A stretch of 64,000 nt of DNA from the NCBI RefSeq assembly GCF_947504145.1, contig NZ_CANNGQ010000002.1, positions 496,001 through 560,000 on the forward strand. The letters run 5' to 3'. The translations under genes were made by a program, and so were the position numbers. Below the pieces are notes generated by a model. It made no database searches. It saw only the letters and a program-made list of their open reading frames with translations, and had not been told where the DNA came from. This stretch comes from an uncultured Microbulbifer sp. (lineage in GTDB: Bacteria; Pseudomonadota; Gammaproteobacteria; Pseudomonadales; Cellvibrionaceae). Below, piece by piece: positions 27,601 to 35,386 of the stretch (position 1 is its first letter; every line of letters starts with the position of its first letter).

Positions 27601-27765
27601 TTTGGTGTGCTATGTGCGACCTTTGTGACGCTGATTCTGGTGCCGAACCTGTACAAGGTGATCGAGGTGCTGCGGGTCAAGTTGAAAGGCGACAAAGCTA
27701 CTGCGGACAATTTTGTGAGTTTTGAGGCTGATCCGGCTTTGCCGGCGAGCTCTGCGGAAGATTGA
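24601..27765 (+). CDS. RND efflux permease (AcrB/MdtB-like, HAE1-type)
   Basis: 1054 aa, proton-driven inner-membrane pump. Twelve membrane segments in the two-fold repeat arrangement, two large periplasmic loops, and the proton-relay acidic pair in LGIVVDDAIIVGE (near residue 397). The sequence FPAINPGIVKVDISYPGAGPAEVEQQV near residue 40 is typical of this family. Coupled to the adaptor gene two bases upstream, forming an adaptor-permease operon without a channel gene or a local regulator. Antibiotics, solvents or lipids are possible substrates; metal export (CusA type) is not supported because the pattern of Met clusters is missing. Confidence 0.95.
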   Translation: MQGIIGWFVRNGKAANLLMIMIIIGGIFGISHVGREVFPAINPGIVKVDISYPGAGPAEVEQQVTLRVEQAIAEVKGIKEMNSWSARSHSTVRIEAQEGYDELRLLNDIKVQVDSISTFPADIERPVIALEEWEQQMMMIAIGGPVSDRQLKQTALDLRDKLMLLPGVRRVDVWGDRADEVSIEVSEVNLRRYNLTFDDVASAVRRSSLDLPAGRVRSDRGDIQVQTRGQAYTQADFERIPLLSRADGTQLLLGDVAAVNDGFEEEGSIIRFNGESAMNLRVMQGEPLDVVATAEAIREFMKEARETLPPGMEFETWFDFSEAYESRMSMLFWNAVTGLALVFVLLMLFLRPALAVWVTIGIFTAFMGAFWLLPTTGVTLNMLSLFAFLMILGIVVDDAIIVGEAVHAAHDRGETGLEAAETGVKTVSAPVIFAVVSTMVFFVPMLFLPGVTSQMMLSLPVVVLLCLAFSLVESLLILPAHLVNLKPEKKATSGIGVKLQALRGKFAGAMQQAGDKYYMPLLEKSLSNSRATVMIFFVALILSFAVFKGGYIGSAFSPQVPSDMLELRTTMAQGESFEESRRVLQKFERAGQKLAKDPEMLALNGGEPFVENTMVFLWRGNVTVLLQLTDGEMRDVTSEQLALKWREYVGELPASVEEMKIHHTINDGGAGMSLNLSTSSGDMDELRRAADAVKEALNNFAGVYDVRDNLVAARQDIEIQLKPHATNMGIGLADVAKQVRQGFYGEEVQRIPRGREDVRVMVRYPQEERANEDQIDRIRVRTNEGEVPFSAVADAVYVPGYTTIRRNDRERTVQVTAELIPGSAPAFEMLKQLRDENLKQWEAKFPGFSLKTAGEMQEEAEFGTAILAFFILSLFGIYALLAIAFRSYSQPLLILTAVPFGFFGAILGHLLMGYSISIMSMLGFLAAAGVVVNDNLVLMDRINQLRAQGLAVMDAVVQAGRDRFRPIILTSITTFIGLVPIMFERSIQAQFLIPMVVSLAFGVLCATFVTLILVPNLYKVIEVLRVKLKGDKATADNFVSFEADPALPASSAED

Positions 27766-27795
27766 CTGAATGCGGCCGGACTTTGATTGGTCTGG

Positions 27796-28076
27796 TGGCG
27801 CCCCTGATCGGGATGGGGTAATCCAATACTCCATAACCTCATCGGCAATCGTTCCGTATCGGATCACTCCGCCCTGATCAGAGCCGTGTGGCGCTCCCTG
27901 ATCGGGGCGGGGTAATCCGATACCCCACAACCTGACCGGCAATCGTTCCGTATCGGATCACTCCGTCCTGATCAGAGCCGTGTGGCGCTCCCTGATCGGG
28001 GCGGGGTAATCCGATACTCCACAACCTGGCCGGCAATCGTTCCGTATCGAATCACCCCGCCCCGATCAGGGGCTTC
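27796..28076. repeat. Array of three about 94-bp tandem hairpin repeats
   Basis: Three direct copies at 27796-27888, 27889-27982 and 27983-28076 (93, 94 and about 94 bp). Each copy is itself an inverted repeat: arms of 26 bases beginning ctgatc and ending gatac (or aatac) separated by about 26-28 bases, so each can form a long hairpin. In copy 2, three of four arm mismatches are G-U compatible in a plus-strand transcript; copy 3 pairs at 24 of 26. Located between the RND permease and rsmE. No coding function; open frames across it are by-products of the repeat. Confidence 0.88.
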
Positions 28077-28149
28077 GCTTCGGCCCTACAACTTACTTCC
28101 CGCCTGTATTACCCTTCACGCAACTCCGTTCTCTTTTCAGGATCTATCG

Positions 28150-28902
28150 TTGCGTATTCCCCGTATTTTTTCCGCTGAGCCATTGGCGGGTAAATCTGAT
28201 GTTCAGCTGGATGAGGCCGCCTCTCGCCATCTGGTCAAGGTGCTGCGCCTCGGCCCTGGCCGCCCGTTGATTCTGTTTGATGGCAAGGGCGGGGAGTACC
28301 GGGCGGAGCTGCTGGAGGCGGGTAAAAAGGCGCGGGTACGTATTGGTGACTTTTCTGAAGACGATCGTCAGTCGCCCTTGGCGATTACTCTGGCGATCGG
28401 TATTTCCCGTGGTGATCGCTTTGACTGGGTGATCCAGAAGGCCACCGAGCTGGGGGTGACAGACATCCAGCCGTTGTTTACCGAGCGCTGTGAAGTGAAA
28501 CTTTCCGGCGACCGCCTGCAGAAGAAGCTCGGCCAGTGGCAGCAGATTGCCATCGGTGCCTGTGAACAGAGTGCGCGCAACCGTGTGCCGCAGATCCTGC
28601 CGCCGATGAAAATGCCGCAGTTTCTGCAGGAAAGCTTTGATAATGCAGAGAACAGCGGTTCACTGAACCTGGTGCTGCACCATCGTACCGAGGAAACTCT
28701 GGCGCAGTTGGAGCAGGCATTCGGGCGGCCGCAGTCGGCGCTATTATTGGTGGGGCCTGAAGGTGGCCTCTCAGAGGTAGAAATTGAATTGGCCCTGGCG
28801 CGTGGATTTCACGCGATGAGGCTCGGGCCGCGGGTACTACGTACGGAGACTGCGCCGGTCGCTGCACTTTCCGTGTTGCAGTTCCAGTGGGGTGATTTTT
28901 AA
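28150..28902 (+). CDS. rsmE: 16S rRNA m3U1498 methyltransferase
   Basis: SAM-dependent enzyme that methylates N3 of U1498 in 16S rRNA. From a TTG start at 28150 (CAGGA about eight bases upstream) the protein is 250 aa, the family length, and begins Arg-Ile-Pro-Arg-Ile-Phe as expected. The frame stays open 56 codons further upstream, but that part runs through the hairpin repeats. The SPOUT knot is visible at the C-terminus: LLLVGPEGGLSEVEIELA (about 192-209) and LGPRVLRTETAPVAAL (about 220-235). HLVKVLRLGPG near residue 26 is the PUA-like N-terminal domain. Confidence 0.93.
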   Translation: MRIPRIFSAEPLAGKSDVQLDEAASRHLVKVLRLGPGRPLILFDGKGGEYRAELLEAGKKARVRIGDFSEDDRQSPLAITLAIGISRGDRFDWVIQKATELGVTDIQPLFTERCEVKLSGDRLQKKLGQWQQIAIGACEQSARNRVPQILPPMKMPQFLQESFDNAENSGSLNLVLHHRTEETLAQLEQAFGRPQSALLLVGPEGGLSEVEIELALARGFHAMRLGPRVLRTETAPVAALSVLQFQWGDF

Positions 28903-28925
28903 ATTTTTTTTGCAAGGAGCAAAAA

Positions 28926-29288
28926 ATGAAAGCAATAGTCTGGTTGATCGGTGCGGCCATCACCGCCATGTCGGTTCTGGTGATCCTGAAACCGCAAATC
29001 GCGCGGGACATGAGTGAGCGGATGAACCCGCAGATGTTCTATTTTGGCGCCTGGGCACGGATTGTGATCGGCATTGTGTTCCTGCTGATTTCCGATACCC
29101 GCAACTGGGGCACTCTGTTTAACGTGCTGGGTATCTTCCTGGTGGTGATTGGTGCTTACGCCCTGCAGACGGGTTTTGAGCGCACCCGGGAGTTTGTGCT
29201 CGGTATCGTGCACGGCAACGAAAACCTGGTGCGTGTTGCCGGGGGCGTGGGGGTGTTGATCGGGATATTGTTGATCTCCGCCACCTGA
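28926..29288 (+). CDS. Small multi-pass membrane protein, unknown function
   Basis: 120 aa with four hydrophobic segments (about residues 3-20, 42-58, 64-82 and 103-118) and few charged residues outside the first loop, which contains KPQIARDMSERMNP. A good ribosome-binding site (AAGGAG) precedes the ATG at 28926. It lies 23 bases after rsmE and 36 before a HAD phosphatase gene, so co-transcription is plausible. I do not recognise the family; no catalytic motif is visible. Confidence 0.75.
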   Translation: MKAIVWLIGAAITAMSVLVILKPQIARDMSERMNPQMFYFGAWARIVIGIVFLLISDTRNWGTLFNVLGIFLVVIGAYALQTGFERTREFVLGIVHGNENLVRVAGGVGVLIGILLISAT

Positions 29289-29324
29289 TAGCTATTCCAC
29301 AAACAGCGGTATTAAGGACGTTCG

Positions 29325-29984
29325 ATGGATAACCCCTTCGCGGAAACGCGCCTGGTCATCTTTGATTGCGATGGCGTGCTGGTGGACAGCGAGACGATCG
29401 TGTGTCGTGTGCTGGCGGAAGAAATGACCAGACTGGGCATGCCGGCGACAGCGGAGGAGCTGGATGAGCAGTTCAGCGGTCGCCCGTCCAAAGACTGCAT
29501 CCTGGATATCGAAACCCGTTACGGTGGCCCATTGCCGCAGTCCTATTTCAACGCCACCGAGAGTCGCATCCGTGAAGCCTTCCACACTGAGTTGGAAGCG
29601 GTGACGGGCATTCGCGAGGTGTTGGAAAAATTGCAAACTACGGGTCTGCAAACCTGCGTGGCTTCCTCCGGCCCCCATGCCAAGATGCAGATTACGCTGA
29701 ACAAGACCGGTCTGTGGGATTATTTCCACGGGCGAATTTACAGTGCCGATGACGTGGGCCGTGGCAAACCCTGGCCGGATCTGTTCCTGCACAGTGCCGC
29801 GCAGTTTGATGTGGCGCCCGAGCACTGCCTGGTGGTGGAGGATTCCATTGCCGGGGTCAAGGCTGCGGTGGCAGCGGGGATGCCGGTGATCGGCTACAGC
29901 CACAACAGTGTGCGCGCCCGTCAGCTGGAGGCAGAGGGCGCGCGGGTGATCAATGATATGCAGTTATTGGTGGATTATTTATAA
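29325..29984 (+). CDS. HAD-superfamily sugar-phosphate phosphatase / phosphoglucomutase-like
   Basis: 219 aa, subfamily I HAD hydrolase. Motif 1 is FDCDGVLVD with nucleophile Asp14 and Asp16; motif 2 the Ser of VASSGPHAK; motif 3 and 4 around RGKPWPDLFL and VVEDSIAGVKAA. The helical cap inserted after motif 1 is of the beta-phosphoglucomutase/YieH type. Asp16 makes either phosphatase or mutase chemistry possible; the 6-phosphogluconate phosphatase YieH is a reasonable comparator but not proven. Start ATG 29325, with AAGGACG before it. Convergent with the next minus-strand gene. Confidence 0.9.
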   Translation: MDNPFAETRLVIFDCDGVLVDSETIVCRVLAEEMTRLGMPATAEELDEQFSGRPSKDCILDIETRYGGPLPQSYFNATESRIREAFHTELEAVTGIREVLEKLQTTGLQTCVASSGPHAKMQITLNKTGLWDYFHGRIYSADDVGRGKPWPDLFLHSAAQFDVAPEHCLVVEDSIAGVKAAVAAGMPVIGYSHNSVRARQLEAEGARVINDMQLLVDYL

Positions 29985-30001
29985 GCCGGCGGTAATCAAC
30001 G

Positions 30002-30754
30002 CTACTGAGTCAGGCGAATATCCACCGAGGCGCTGCGGCGGGTGTCTTTATCGTCCACAAAGGTGCGGGTATAGCGCACCTGATAAATGCCGTTGCCCAC
30101 CAGTTCATCGACCAGCCCCGGTGGCAGCATGACGGTTTCTTTCAATGTACTTTTCCCTTCTGCCACTAGCGGCTGGGCCACTTCGTACACCACCTTGTCC
30201 CCCACCAGAAACTGACCGCTCTCGGATACGGCACTGATGCTGCCGATATCGCCGTTGAGGTTCCACGACAACATCATCTGCCGGGATTTTCCACTCACTG
30301 TCTGTGACGGCGGGGAGGCCTCGACCTGCGCCAGACGCCCGCTTGCATCCAGGTCAAACAGGATGTGATTGGACAGGCTGCCCGCAGCGCCGGCAAATAC
30401 CCGTCGATAACCCACACGGCGCACACCATTCGCATGCCAGCTGCGGGCCTGTTCAGGAGAGATCTGTACAGTCTCGGTGACTTCGCCGCGGTCGCCGCTG
30501 AATTCCAGAATCTGGTCCACAACCGCCAGTTCTTTATTGTTGTCCAGGTTGACGAAAACACCCCGCGGTGACGCAGCGCCCCCTTTACTGGCCACCCGCC
30601 AGGTGACGGTTTCCTTGTAGCCCTCGCTGGCACTCAACCATCCATCACCCGGATCCACGGTGACGATCTGTTGCGCATTCACCGACGAGCCCATTACCGC
30701 AGCAATCACGATTGCGGCAGCGCCGAGCAGGGTCAGAAGTAACTGTTTGTTCAT
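30002..30754 (-). CDS. Secreted protein of unknown function
   Basis: 250 aa from ATG at 30754, with GGGAG seven bases upstream. A clear Sec signal peptide (LLLTLLGAAAIVIAAVMGSS) ends near Asn-Ala-Gln-Gln (about residue 30). The mature part is beta-rich, Gly- and Val-rich, with two similar halves: each has a KETV element and a stretch ending in VRYTR or VGYRR (YKETVTWRV ... RVGYRRVFA and LKETVMLPP ... QVRYTRTFV). This suggests a duplicated domain. No enzyme motif. Stand-alone gene, divergent from the OmpA-like lipoprotein gene. Confidence 0.75.
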   Translation of the reverse strand: MNKQLLLTLLGAAAIVIAAVMGSSVNAQQIVTVDPGDGWLSASEGYKETVTWRVASKGGAASPRGVFVNLDNNKELAVVDQILEFSGDRGEVTETVQISPEQARSWHANGVRRVGYRRVFAGAAGSLSNHILFDLDASGRLAQVEASPPSQTVSGKSRQMMLSWNLNGDIGSISAVSESGQFLVGDKVVYEVAQPLVAEGKSTLKETVMLPPGLVDELVGNGIYQVRYTRTFVDDKDTRRSASVDIRLTQ

Positions 30755-30969
30755 TGCGGTCTCCCAGGGAGTGCGGGCATCTGTACAGGGTAGGGTCTGA
30801 TGGATCATGTCAGAAACCGCGCGTCGCGCCTACTGCCTGCTAATCGCGTTCCGGAGAATCGGGTTACGGATTGCCGGCAGCGGATCCTAAGATTTCGCGA
30901 ACGCCTGGATTCTGCGGACACCAGCCGTTTCATTTGAAATTCCGTTTGTAATAGAGAGGAGCCGGCCCT

Positions 30970-31617
30970 ATGCCTGCACCCCTTCGTGTATTCCTTGGCG
31001 GCGCCGTTCGAAAATTGGCGATCGGGACACGCCTGCAGTCGGTGCCGCTGCTTGTGCTCGTTCCCACGCTACTTCTTACGGGCTGCCCGGACCCCACCAA
31101 AAAATACACCCTCGACCCGCGCGACTTGGTCAGTAATGGCCTGGGCGAACAGTCTGCCCGTATGGCTGCGCCATTCGGTGACGATATGGTGCGCTACCTT
31201 ATGGGGCAGACCCGCGAAGAGGGCGATGCGTTTGTGCTGGATGTGGACTTCGAGCCCGGTGGCTTTGCTCCGCAGATGGATACCCTGGGCGATGTGGAAG
31301 CGCTGCTGATCATCATGCGCGATTTCCCGGCGCTGAAGATCGTTGTGGAGGGCCACACCGACAACGCGGGCGATCCGAAGAAAAACCGTAAGCTGTCCCA
31401 GTGGCGGGCCAACTGGGTTAAGCAGTTTTTACTGGAGCGCGGTATTGCTGCGGAACGGGTGGAAGCCGCCGGTCTCGGGGACTCGGATCCCATCGCGGAT
31501 AACGATACCCAGCGGGGGCGCGAGAAAAACCGGCGGTTGGTCGTGCGGGTGGCTGATTATGATGGCAGACCGATCAAAGTGCAGATGGGCAAACCCGAAA
31601 AGCCAGGTGACGGATAG
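30970..31617 (+). CDS. OmpA-family lipoprotein
   Basis: 215 aa. The lipobox LLTG-Cys39 follows an unusually long n-region and a hydrophobic stretch, predicting lipid anchoring after signal peptidase II. The C-terminal OmpA domain (about residues 85-200) has the peptidoglycan-contact motif VEGHTDNAGD (about 124-133) and the RREKNRR-like end of the domain (GREKNRRLVV). Such proteins tie the outer membrane to peptidoglycan. RBS AGAGGAG before the ATG at 30970. No Tol/Pal neighbours, so it is a Pal/YiaD-like accessory protein. Confidence 0.88.
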   Translation: MPAPLRVFLGGAVRKLAIGTRLQSVPLLVLVPTLLLTGCPDPTKKYTLDPRDLVSNGLGEQSARMAAPFGDDMVRYLMGQTREEGDAFVLDVDFEPGGFAPQMDTLGDVEALLIIMRDFPALKIVVEGHTDNAGDPKKNRKLSQWRANWVKQFLLERGIAAERVEAAGLGDSDPIADNDTQRGREKNRRLVVRVADYDGRPIKVQMGKPEKPGDG

Positions 31618-31641
31618 GCTGCCGTCAGATAAAACCAACAC

Positions 31642-31663
31642 CCGGTGGCGCTTTCGCCACCGG
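31642..31663. terminator. Hairpin between convergent OmpA-like gene and metF
   Basis: Perfect nine-base stem ccggtggcg with a four-base loop and its complement. No long T-run follows, so it may terminate weakly or mark mRNA ends. It lies in the 59-base gap between two convergent stops. Confidence 0.6.
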
Positions 31664-31676
31664 AGTGGATAGTGAA

Positions 31677-32510
31677 TCAGCCTTTCAGATCCAGCGCATT
31701 CAAAATGGCTGCAGTCGGATTCACCTGGTTCATGGTGTAAAAATGCAGGCCTGGTGCACCGCCTTCCAGCAGGGTTTCGCACAGGTCGGTGATGATCTCC
31801 AGCCCCAGCTTTTTCACATCTTCCGGATCTTTGAAGCTTTCCATACGGTACTTCAGCCAGCGCGGAATTTCTGCGCCGCAATTGCGGGAGAAGCGCGCCA
31901 GGTTGGTGAAGTTGGTGATCGGCATGATGCCCGGGTAGATGGGCTTGTCGATACCGGCCTTCTGGCACTGATCCATAAAATAGAAATAGGCATCCGGATT
32001 GAAGAAGTACTGGGTGAGGCCGCTGTCGGCACCCGCTTCAAACTTGCCTTTTAGGAAGCGAATGTCGTCGTCGTAGCTTTCCGCTTCCGGGTGGATCTCT
32101 GGATAAGCAGCCACTTCTAGATGAAAGTGATCTCCGTGGTGGCGACGAATAAAGGCCACCAGCTCATTGGCATACACCAGCTGCGCCACCGAGCCCATAC
32201 CGGAAGGGATGTCGCCGCGCAGGGCGACGATACGATCGACACCCGCTTCCTTGTAGCGCTCCAGTAATCCCAGCACGGTTTCTTCATTGTCACCGCCAAA
32301 GGACAGATGCGGTGCAATGGAAATACCGTCTTTGCGCAGGCTGGTGACGATATTCGCGGTGGTGTCGCGGGTGGTGCCACCGGCACCATAGGTCAGCGAG
32401 AAAAATTCCGGGTTGAACGCCTGGAGTTGCTCGCGGGTGTTGTACAGTTTTTCCTGGCCCTGTTCGGTTTTGGGCGGAAAAAATTCGAAACTGATACGTA
32501 GCTTGCTCAT
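31677..32510 (-). CDS. metF: 5,10-methylenetetrahydrofolate reductase
   Basis: FAD enzyme that makes 5-methyl-THF for methionine synthesis. 277 aa from ATG at 32510; upstream codons belong to a palindromic repeat and are excluded. Signature elements: SFEFFPPKTE near the N-terminus with the catalytic Glu, TYGAGGTTRD (about residues 40-49), ALRGDIP (about 90-96) and PGIMPITNF (about 190-198). Last gene of the minus-strand SAM-cycle run sahR-metK-ahcY-metF, 100 bases after ahcY, with a BIME-like element in between. Confidence 0.95.
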   Translation of the reverse strand: MSKLRISFEFFPPKTEQGQEKLYNTREQLQAFNPEFFSLTYGAGGTTRDTTANIVTSLRKDGISIAPHLSFGGDNEETVLGLLERYKEAGVDRIVALRGDIPSGMGSVAQLVYANELVAFIRRHHGDHFHLEVAAYPEIHPEAESYDDDIRFLKGKFEAGADSGLTQYFFNPDAYFYFMDQCQKAGIDKPIYPGIMPITNFTNLARFSRNCGAEIPRWLKYRMESFKDPEDVKKLGLEIITDLCETLLEGGAPGLHFYTMNQVNPTAAILNALDLKG

Positions 32511-32535
32511 TGTTCTGTTCCATTCCCTCGGTCTA

Positions 32536-32595
32536 CTGGATCCCGGATCAAGTCCGGGATGACGCTGCGTCATACCGGTACAGGCCGGCATCCAG
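32536..32595. repeat. BIME-like palindromic repeat between ahcY and metF
   Basis: Outer ends ctggat and atccag are complementary; inside are a palindrome cccggatcaagtccggg and a second hairpin around ccggtacaggccgg. This pattern resembles dispersed extragenic palindromes of proteobacterial chromosomes. It gives a meaningless N-terminal extension if metF is read from further upstream. Confidence 0.7.
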
Positions 32596-32610
32596 AACCC
32601 AAGAGCTCAA

Positions 32611-33987
32611 TTAATACTTGTAACTTTCCGGCTTGTAGGGGCCATCCACGGACACGCCAATGTAGCTGGCCTGGTCTTCGGTCATGCGGGTAATCACGCC
32701 GCCAAAACCTTCCACCATATACTTGGCCACTTCTTCGTCCAGATGCTTCGGCAGCACTTTTACGTACAGCGCTGAAACCTTCTGGTCTGCCGGCAGGTCG
32801 GCAAATTTTTCTTTGAAAAGATGGATCTGTGCCAGCACCTGGTTGGCGAAAGAACCGTCCATGATGCGGCTCGGGTGGCCGGTGGCGTTGCCCAGGTTTA
32901 CCAGGCGGCCTTCGGACAGCAGCAGCAGGTGGTCGTTGGTGGCCGCATCGCGCACGATCTTGTGTACCTGCGGTTTAACTTCGAGCCACTCCCAGTTCTC
33001 GCGCATAAACGCGGTGTCGATCTCGTTGTCGAAGTGACCAATATTGGAAACCACGGCGCCGGATTTCAGTGCCTTCAGCATGTTCGCATCGCACACGTTG
33101 ACGTTACCGGTGGTGGTGACGATCAGGTCGGTCTTCGCCAACAGTTCCTTGTCGATGCAGGACTCGCTGCCGTCGTTGACGCCGTTGATGTACGGGGAAA
33201 CCAGCTCGAAGCCGTCCATGCAGGCCTGCATGGCACAGATCGGATCCACTTCGGTGACCTTAACGATCATGCCTTCCTGGCGCAGGGAAGCGGCGGAGCC
33301 TTTGCCCACGTCACCGTAACCGATGACCAGTGCTTTCTTGCCAGACAGCAGGTGGTCGGTACCGCGCTTGATGGCATCGTTCAGGCTGTGACGACAGCCG
33401 TATTTGTTGTCGTTTTTGCTTTTGGTGACCGCGTCGTTCACGTTGATCGCCGGTACTTTCAGAGTGCCCGCTTTCAGCATGTCCTGCAGACGGTGTACGC
33501 CGGTGGTGGTTTCTTCACTGATGCCGTGTACCGCGTCGAGCAGCTCCGGGTATTTGCGGTGCAGTAGTTCGGTGAGGTCGCCGCCGTCGTCCAGAATCAT
33601 ATTCGGCTGCCAGCCGGCAACGTCTGCGCCGATGGTGCGCTCCAGGCACCACTCGTACTCTTCTTCGGTCTCGCCCTTCCACGCGAATACCGGAATACCG
33701 GAAGCGGCGATGGCGGCAGCGGCGTGATCCTGGGTAGAGAAAATATTGCAGGACGACCAGCGCACTTCCGCGCCCAGGGCCACCAGGGTCTCGATCAGTA
33801 CCGCGGTCTGGATGGTCATGTGGATACAGCCCATGATGCGGGCGCCGGCGAGCGGCTGCTCTGCGCGGTATTTTTCTCGCAGTGTGATCAGCGCGGGCAT
33901 CTCGCCTTCGGCAATTTCAATTTCCATACGGCCCCAGTCGGCCAGGGAAATGTCGGCGACTTTGAAGTCTTTGAATTCGGTGCTCAT
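32611..33987 (-). CDS. ahcY: S-adenosylhomocysteine hydrolase
   Basis: Splits SAH into adenosine and homocysteine, relieving inhibition of methyltransferases. 458 aa, with [17 protein letters not shown] (about residues 52-68), the NAD-binding GYGDVGKG (about 220-227) and the C-terminal dimer tail ending KPESYKY. The start ATG at 33987 is well placed. Between metK (upstream) and metF. The metK-ahcY gap has a large inverted repeat rather than an SAH riboswitch. Expected to be under SahR control as part of this run. Confidence 0.97.
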   Translation of the reverse strand: MSTEFKDFKVADISLADWGRMEIEIAEGEMPALITLREKYRAEQPLAGARIMGCIHMTIQTAVLIETLVALGAEVRWSSCNIFSTQDHAAAAIAASGIPVFAWKGETEEEYEWCLERTIGADVAGWQPNMILDDGGDLTELLHRKYPELLDAVHGISEETTTGVHRLQDMLKAGTLKVPAINVNDAVTKSKNDNKYGCRHSLNDAIKRGTDHLLSGKKALVIGYGDVGKGSAASLRQEGMIVKVTEVDPICAMQACMDGFELVSPYINGVNDGSESCIDKELLAKTDLIVTTTGNVNVCDANMLKALKSGAVVSNIGHFDNEIDTAFMRENWEWLEVKPQVHKIVRDAATNDHLLLLSEGRLVNLGNATGHPSRIMDGSFANQVLAQIHLFKEKFADLPADQKVSALYVKVLPKHLDEEVAKYMVEGFGGVITRMTEDQASYIGVSVDGPYKPESYKY

Positions 33988-34025
33988 GTGTTAAATCCTG
34001 ATTTTGGCGTATTTGTAGTGTCCGT

Positions 34026-34104
34026 AGGATGGGCAAAGCGCAGCGTGCCCATCGGTGGCGGTGTGTTGGGCACGCGTTGCTTTGCCCAACCTACGTCCTA
34101 CTTG
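34026..34104. repeat. Inverted repeat between metK and ahcY
   Basis: Two arms of about 27 bases, each containing tgggcaaagc or its complement gctttgccca with gcgtgccca nearby, are separated by about 14 bases. They form a long imperfect hairpin in the 128-base gap between the metK stop and the ahcY start. Similar tgggcaaagcg/gcgtgccca elements are common in proteobacterial intergenic regions (established in general, not checked for this genome). Confidence 0.7.
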
Positions 34105-34115
34105 TGCATTTCGAA

Positions 34116-35336
34116 TTAAATACCCGCTTGCGCGCGCAGGGTCTCGGCCTTGTCGGTTTTTTCCCACGGGAAGGCGGTAAAGGTTTCCACCTGTTCCTTG
34201 CCGTTGTTGTCCGTCCACTTGTAGCTGTGCTCGAACGGCTCGCGGCCGAAGTGACCGTAGGCGGCGGTGAGCTGATACATGGGGTGCAGCAGGTCCAGCG
34301 CTTTGGAGATCGCGTAGGGGCGCAGGTCGAAGTTTTCGCGCACCAGTTCGATCAGCTTTTCATCGCTGACCTTACCGGTGCCAAAGGTGTTGATGGAAAC
34401 GGAAGTGGGCTCGGCTACACCGATGGCGTAGGAAACCTGAATCTCACAGCGGTTGGCGAGGCCCGCGGCAACAATGTTTTTCGCCACGTAACGACCGGCG
34501 TAGGCCGCAGAGCGATCCACCTTGGACGGGTCCTTACCGGAGAAGGCGCCGCCGCCGTGACGGGCAGAGCCGCCGTAGGTGTCCACAATGATCTTGCGCC
34601 CGGTCAGGCCGCAGTCGCCCACGGGGCCGCCGATCACAAACTTGCCGGTGGGGTTGATGTGATATTTGGTGCCTTCGTGCAGCAGTTCGGCGGGCAGCAC
34701 GTGGTGCACGATCAGTTCCATCACCGCTTCGCGCAGGTCTTCCTGGGAAACTTCTTCGTTGTGCTGGGTGGACAGCACCACCGCGTCGATTGCGCAGGGC
34801 TTGCCGTTTTCGTCATAGCGGAAGGTCACCTGGCTTTTCGCATCCGGGCGCAGCCACGGCAGCAGGCCAGACTTGCGCGCTTCTGCCTGACGCTCCACCA
34901 GACGGTGGGCGTAATAAACAGGGGACGGCATAAAGGTGGCGGTTTCGTCGGTGGCGTAGCCAAACATCAGGCCCTGGTCGCCGGCACCCTGGTCTTCCGG
35001 TTTTACCCGGTCCACACCCTGGGCAATATCCACGGACTGTTTGCCGATGACGTTGATCACACCACAGGTTTCACCGTCGTAACCGACGGCGGAGGAGGTG
35101 TAGCCGATATCGGTAATCACCTTGCGCACCAGGTCTTCCAGGTCCACCCACGCGGAGGTGCTGATCTCACCGGCAATCACCGCGATACCGGTTTTCACCA
35201 GTGTCTCACAGGCAACCCGCGCATTCTTGTCACGCGCCAGCAGCGCGTCCAGAACCGCATCGGAAATCTGATCGGCAATTTTATCCGGATGGCCTTCGGA
35301 GACGGACTCCGAAGTAAAGATGCTGTATTCACTCAT
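34116..35336 (-). CDS. metK: S-adenosylmethionine synthetase
   Basis: Makes SAM from methionine and ATP. 406 aa. Conserved elements: [19 protein letters not shown] near residues 13-31 split over the ATP/metal site, [13 protein letters not shown] (about 120-132), [11 protein letters not shown] (about 236-246) and the phosphate loop [19 protein letters not shown] (about 251-269). Start ATG 35336. It follows sahR after a 50-base gap, and ahcY follows it, so the SAM cycle is organised as one run. No SAM riboswitch fits in the short upstream gap. Confidence 0.97.
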   Translation of the reverse strand: MSEYSIFTSESVSEGHPDKIADQISDAVLDALLARDKNARVACETLVKTGIAVIAGEISTSAWVDLEDLVRKVITDIGYTSSAVGYDGETCGVINVIGKQSVDIAQGVDRVKPEDQGAGDQGLMFGYATDETATFMPSPVYYAHRLVERQAEARKSGLLPWLRPDAKSQVTFRYDENGKPCAIDAVVLSTQHNEEVSQEDLREAVMELIVHHVLPAELLHEGTKYHINPTGKFVIGGPVGDCGLTGRKIIVDTYGGSARHGGGAFSGKDPSKVDRSAAYAGRYVAKNIVAAGLANRCEIQVSYAIGVAEPTSVSINTFGTGKVSDEKLIELVRENFDLRPYAISKALDLLHPMYQLTAAYGHFGREPFEHSYKWTDNNGKEQVETFTAFPWEKTDKAETLRAQAGI

Positions 35337-35386
35337 GTGATTTCTCCATTTGCGCCGCCGGCGCTCCTTGTTCCACTCTTGCGGAA

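Noticed and set aside
27561-27942. Small minus-strand open frames across the hairpin repeats
   Set aside because: Their translations are the repeat itself; they change with the copy boundaries and have no start signals.
33988-34115. Possible SAH riboswitch ahead of ahcY
   Set aside because: The gap is filled by a repeat-type inverted sequence, and I could not see the conserved SAH aptamer core. A covariance search would settle it.
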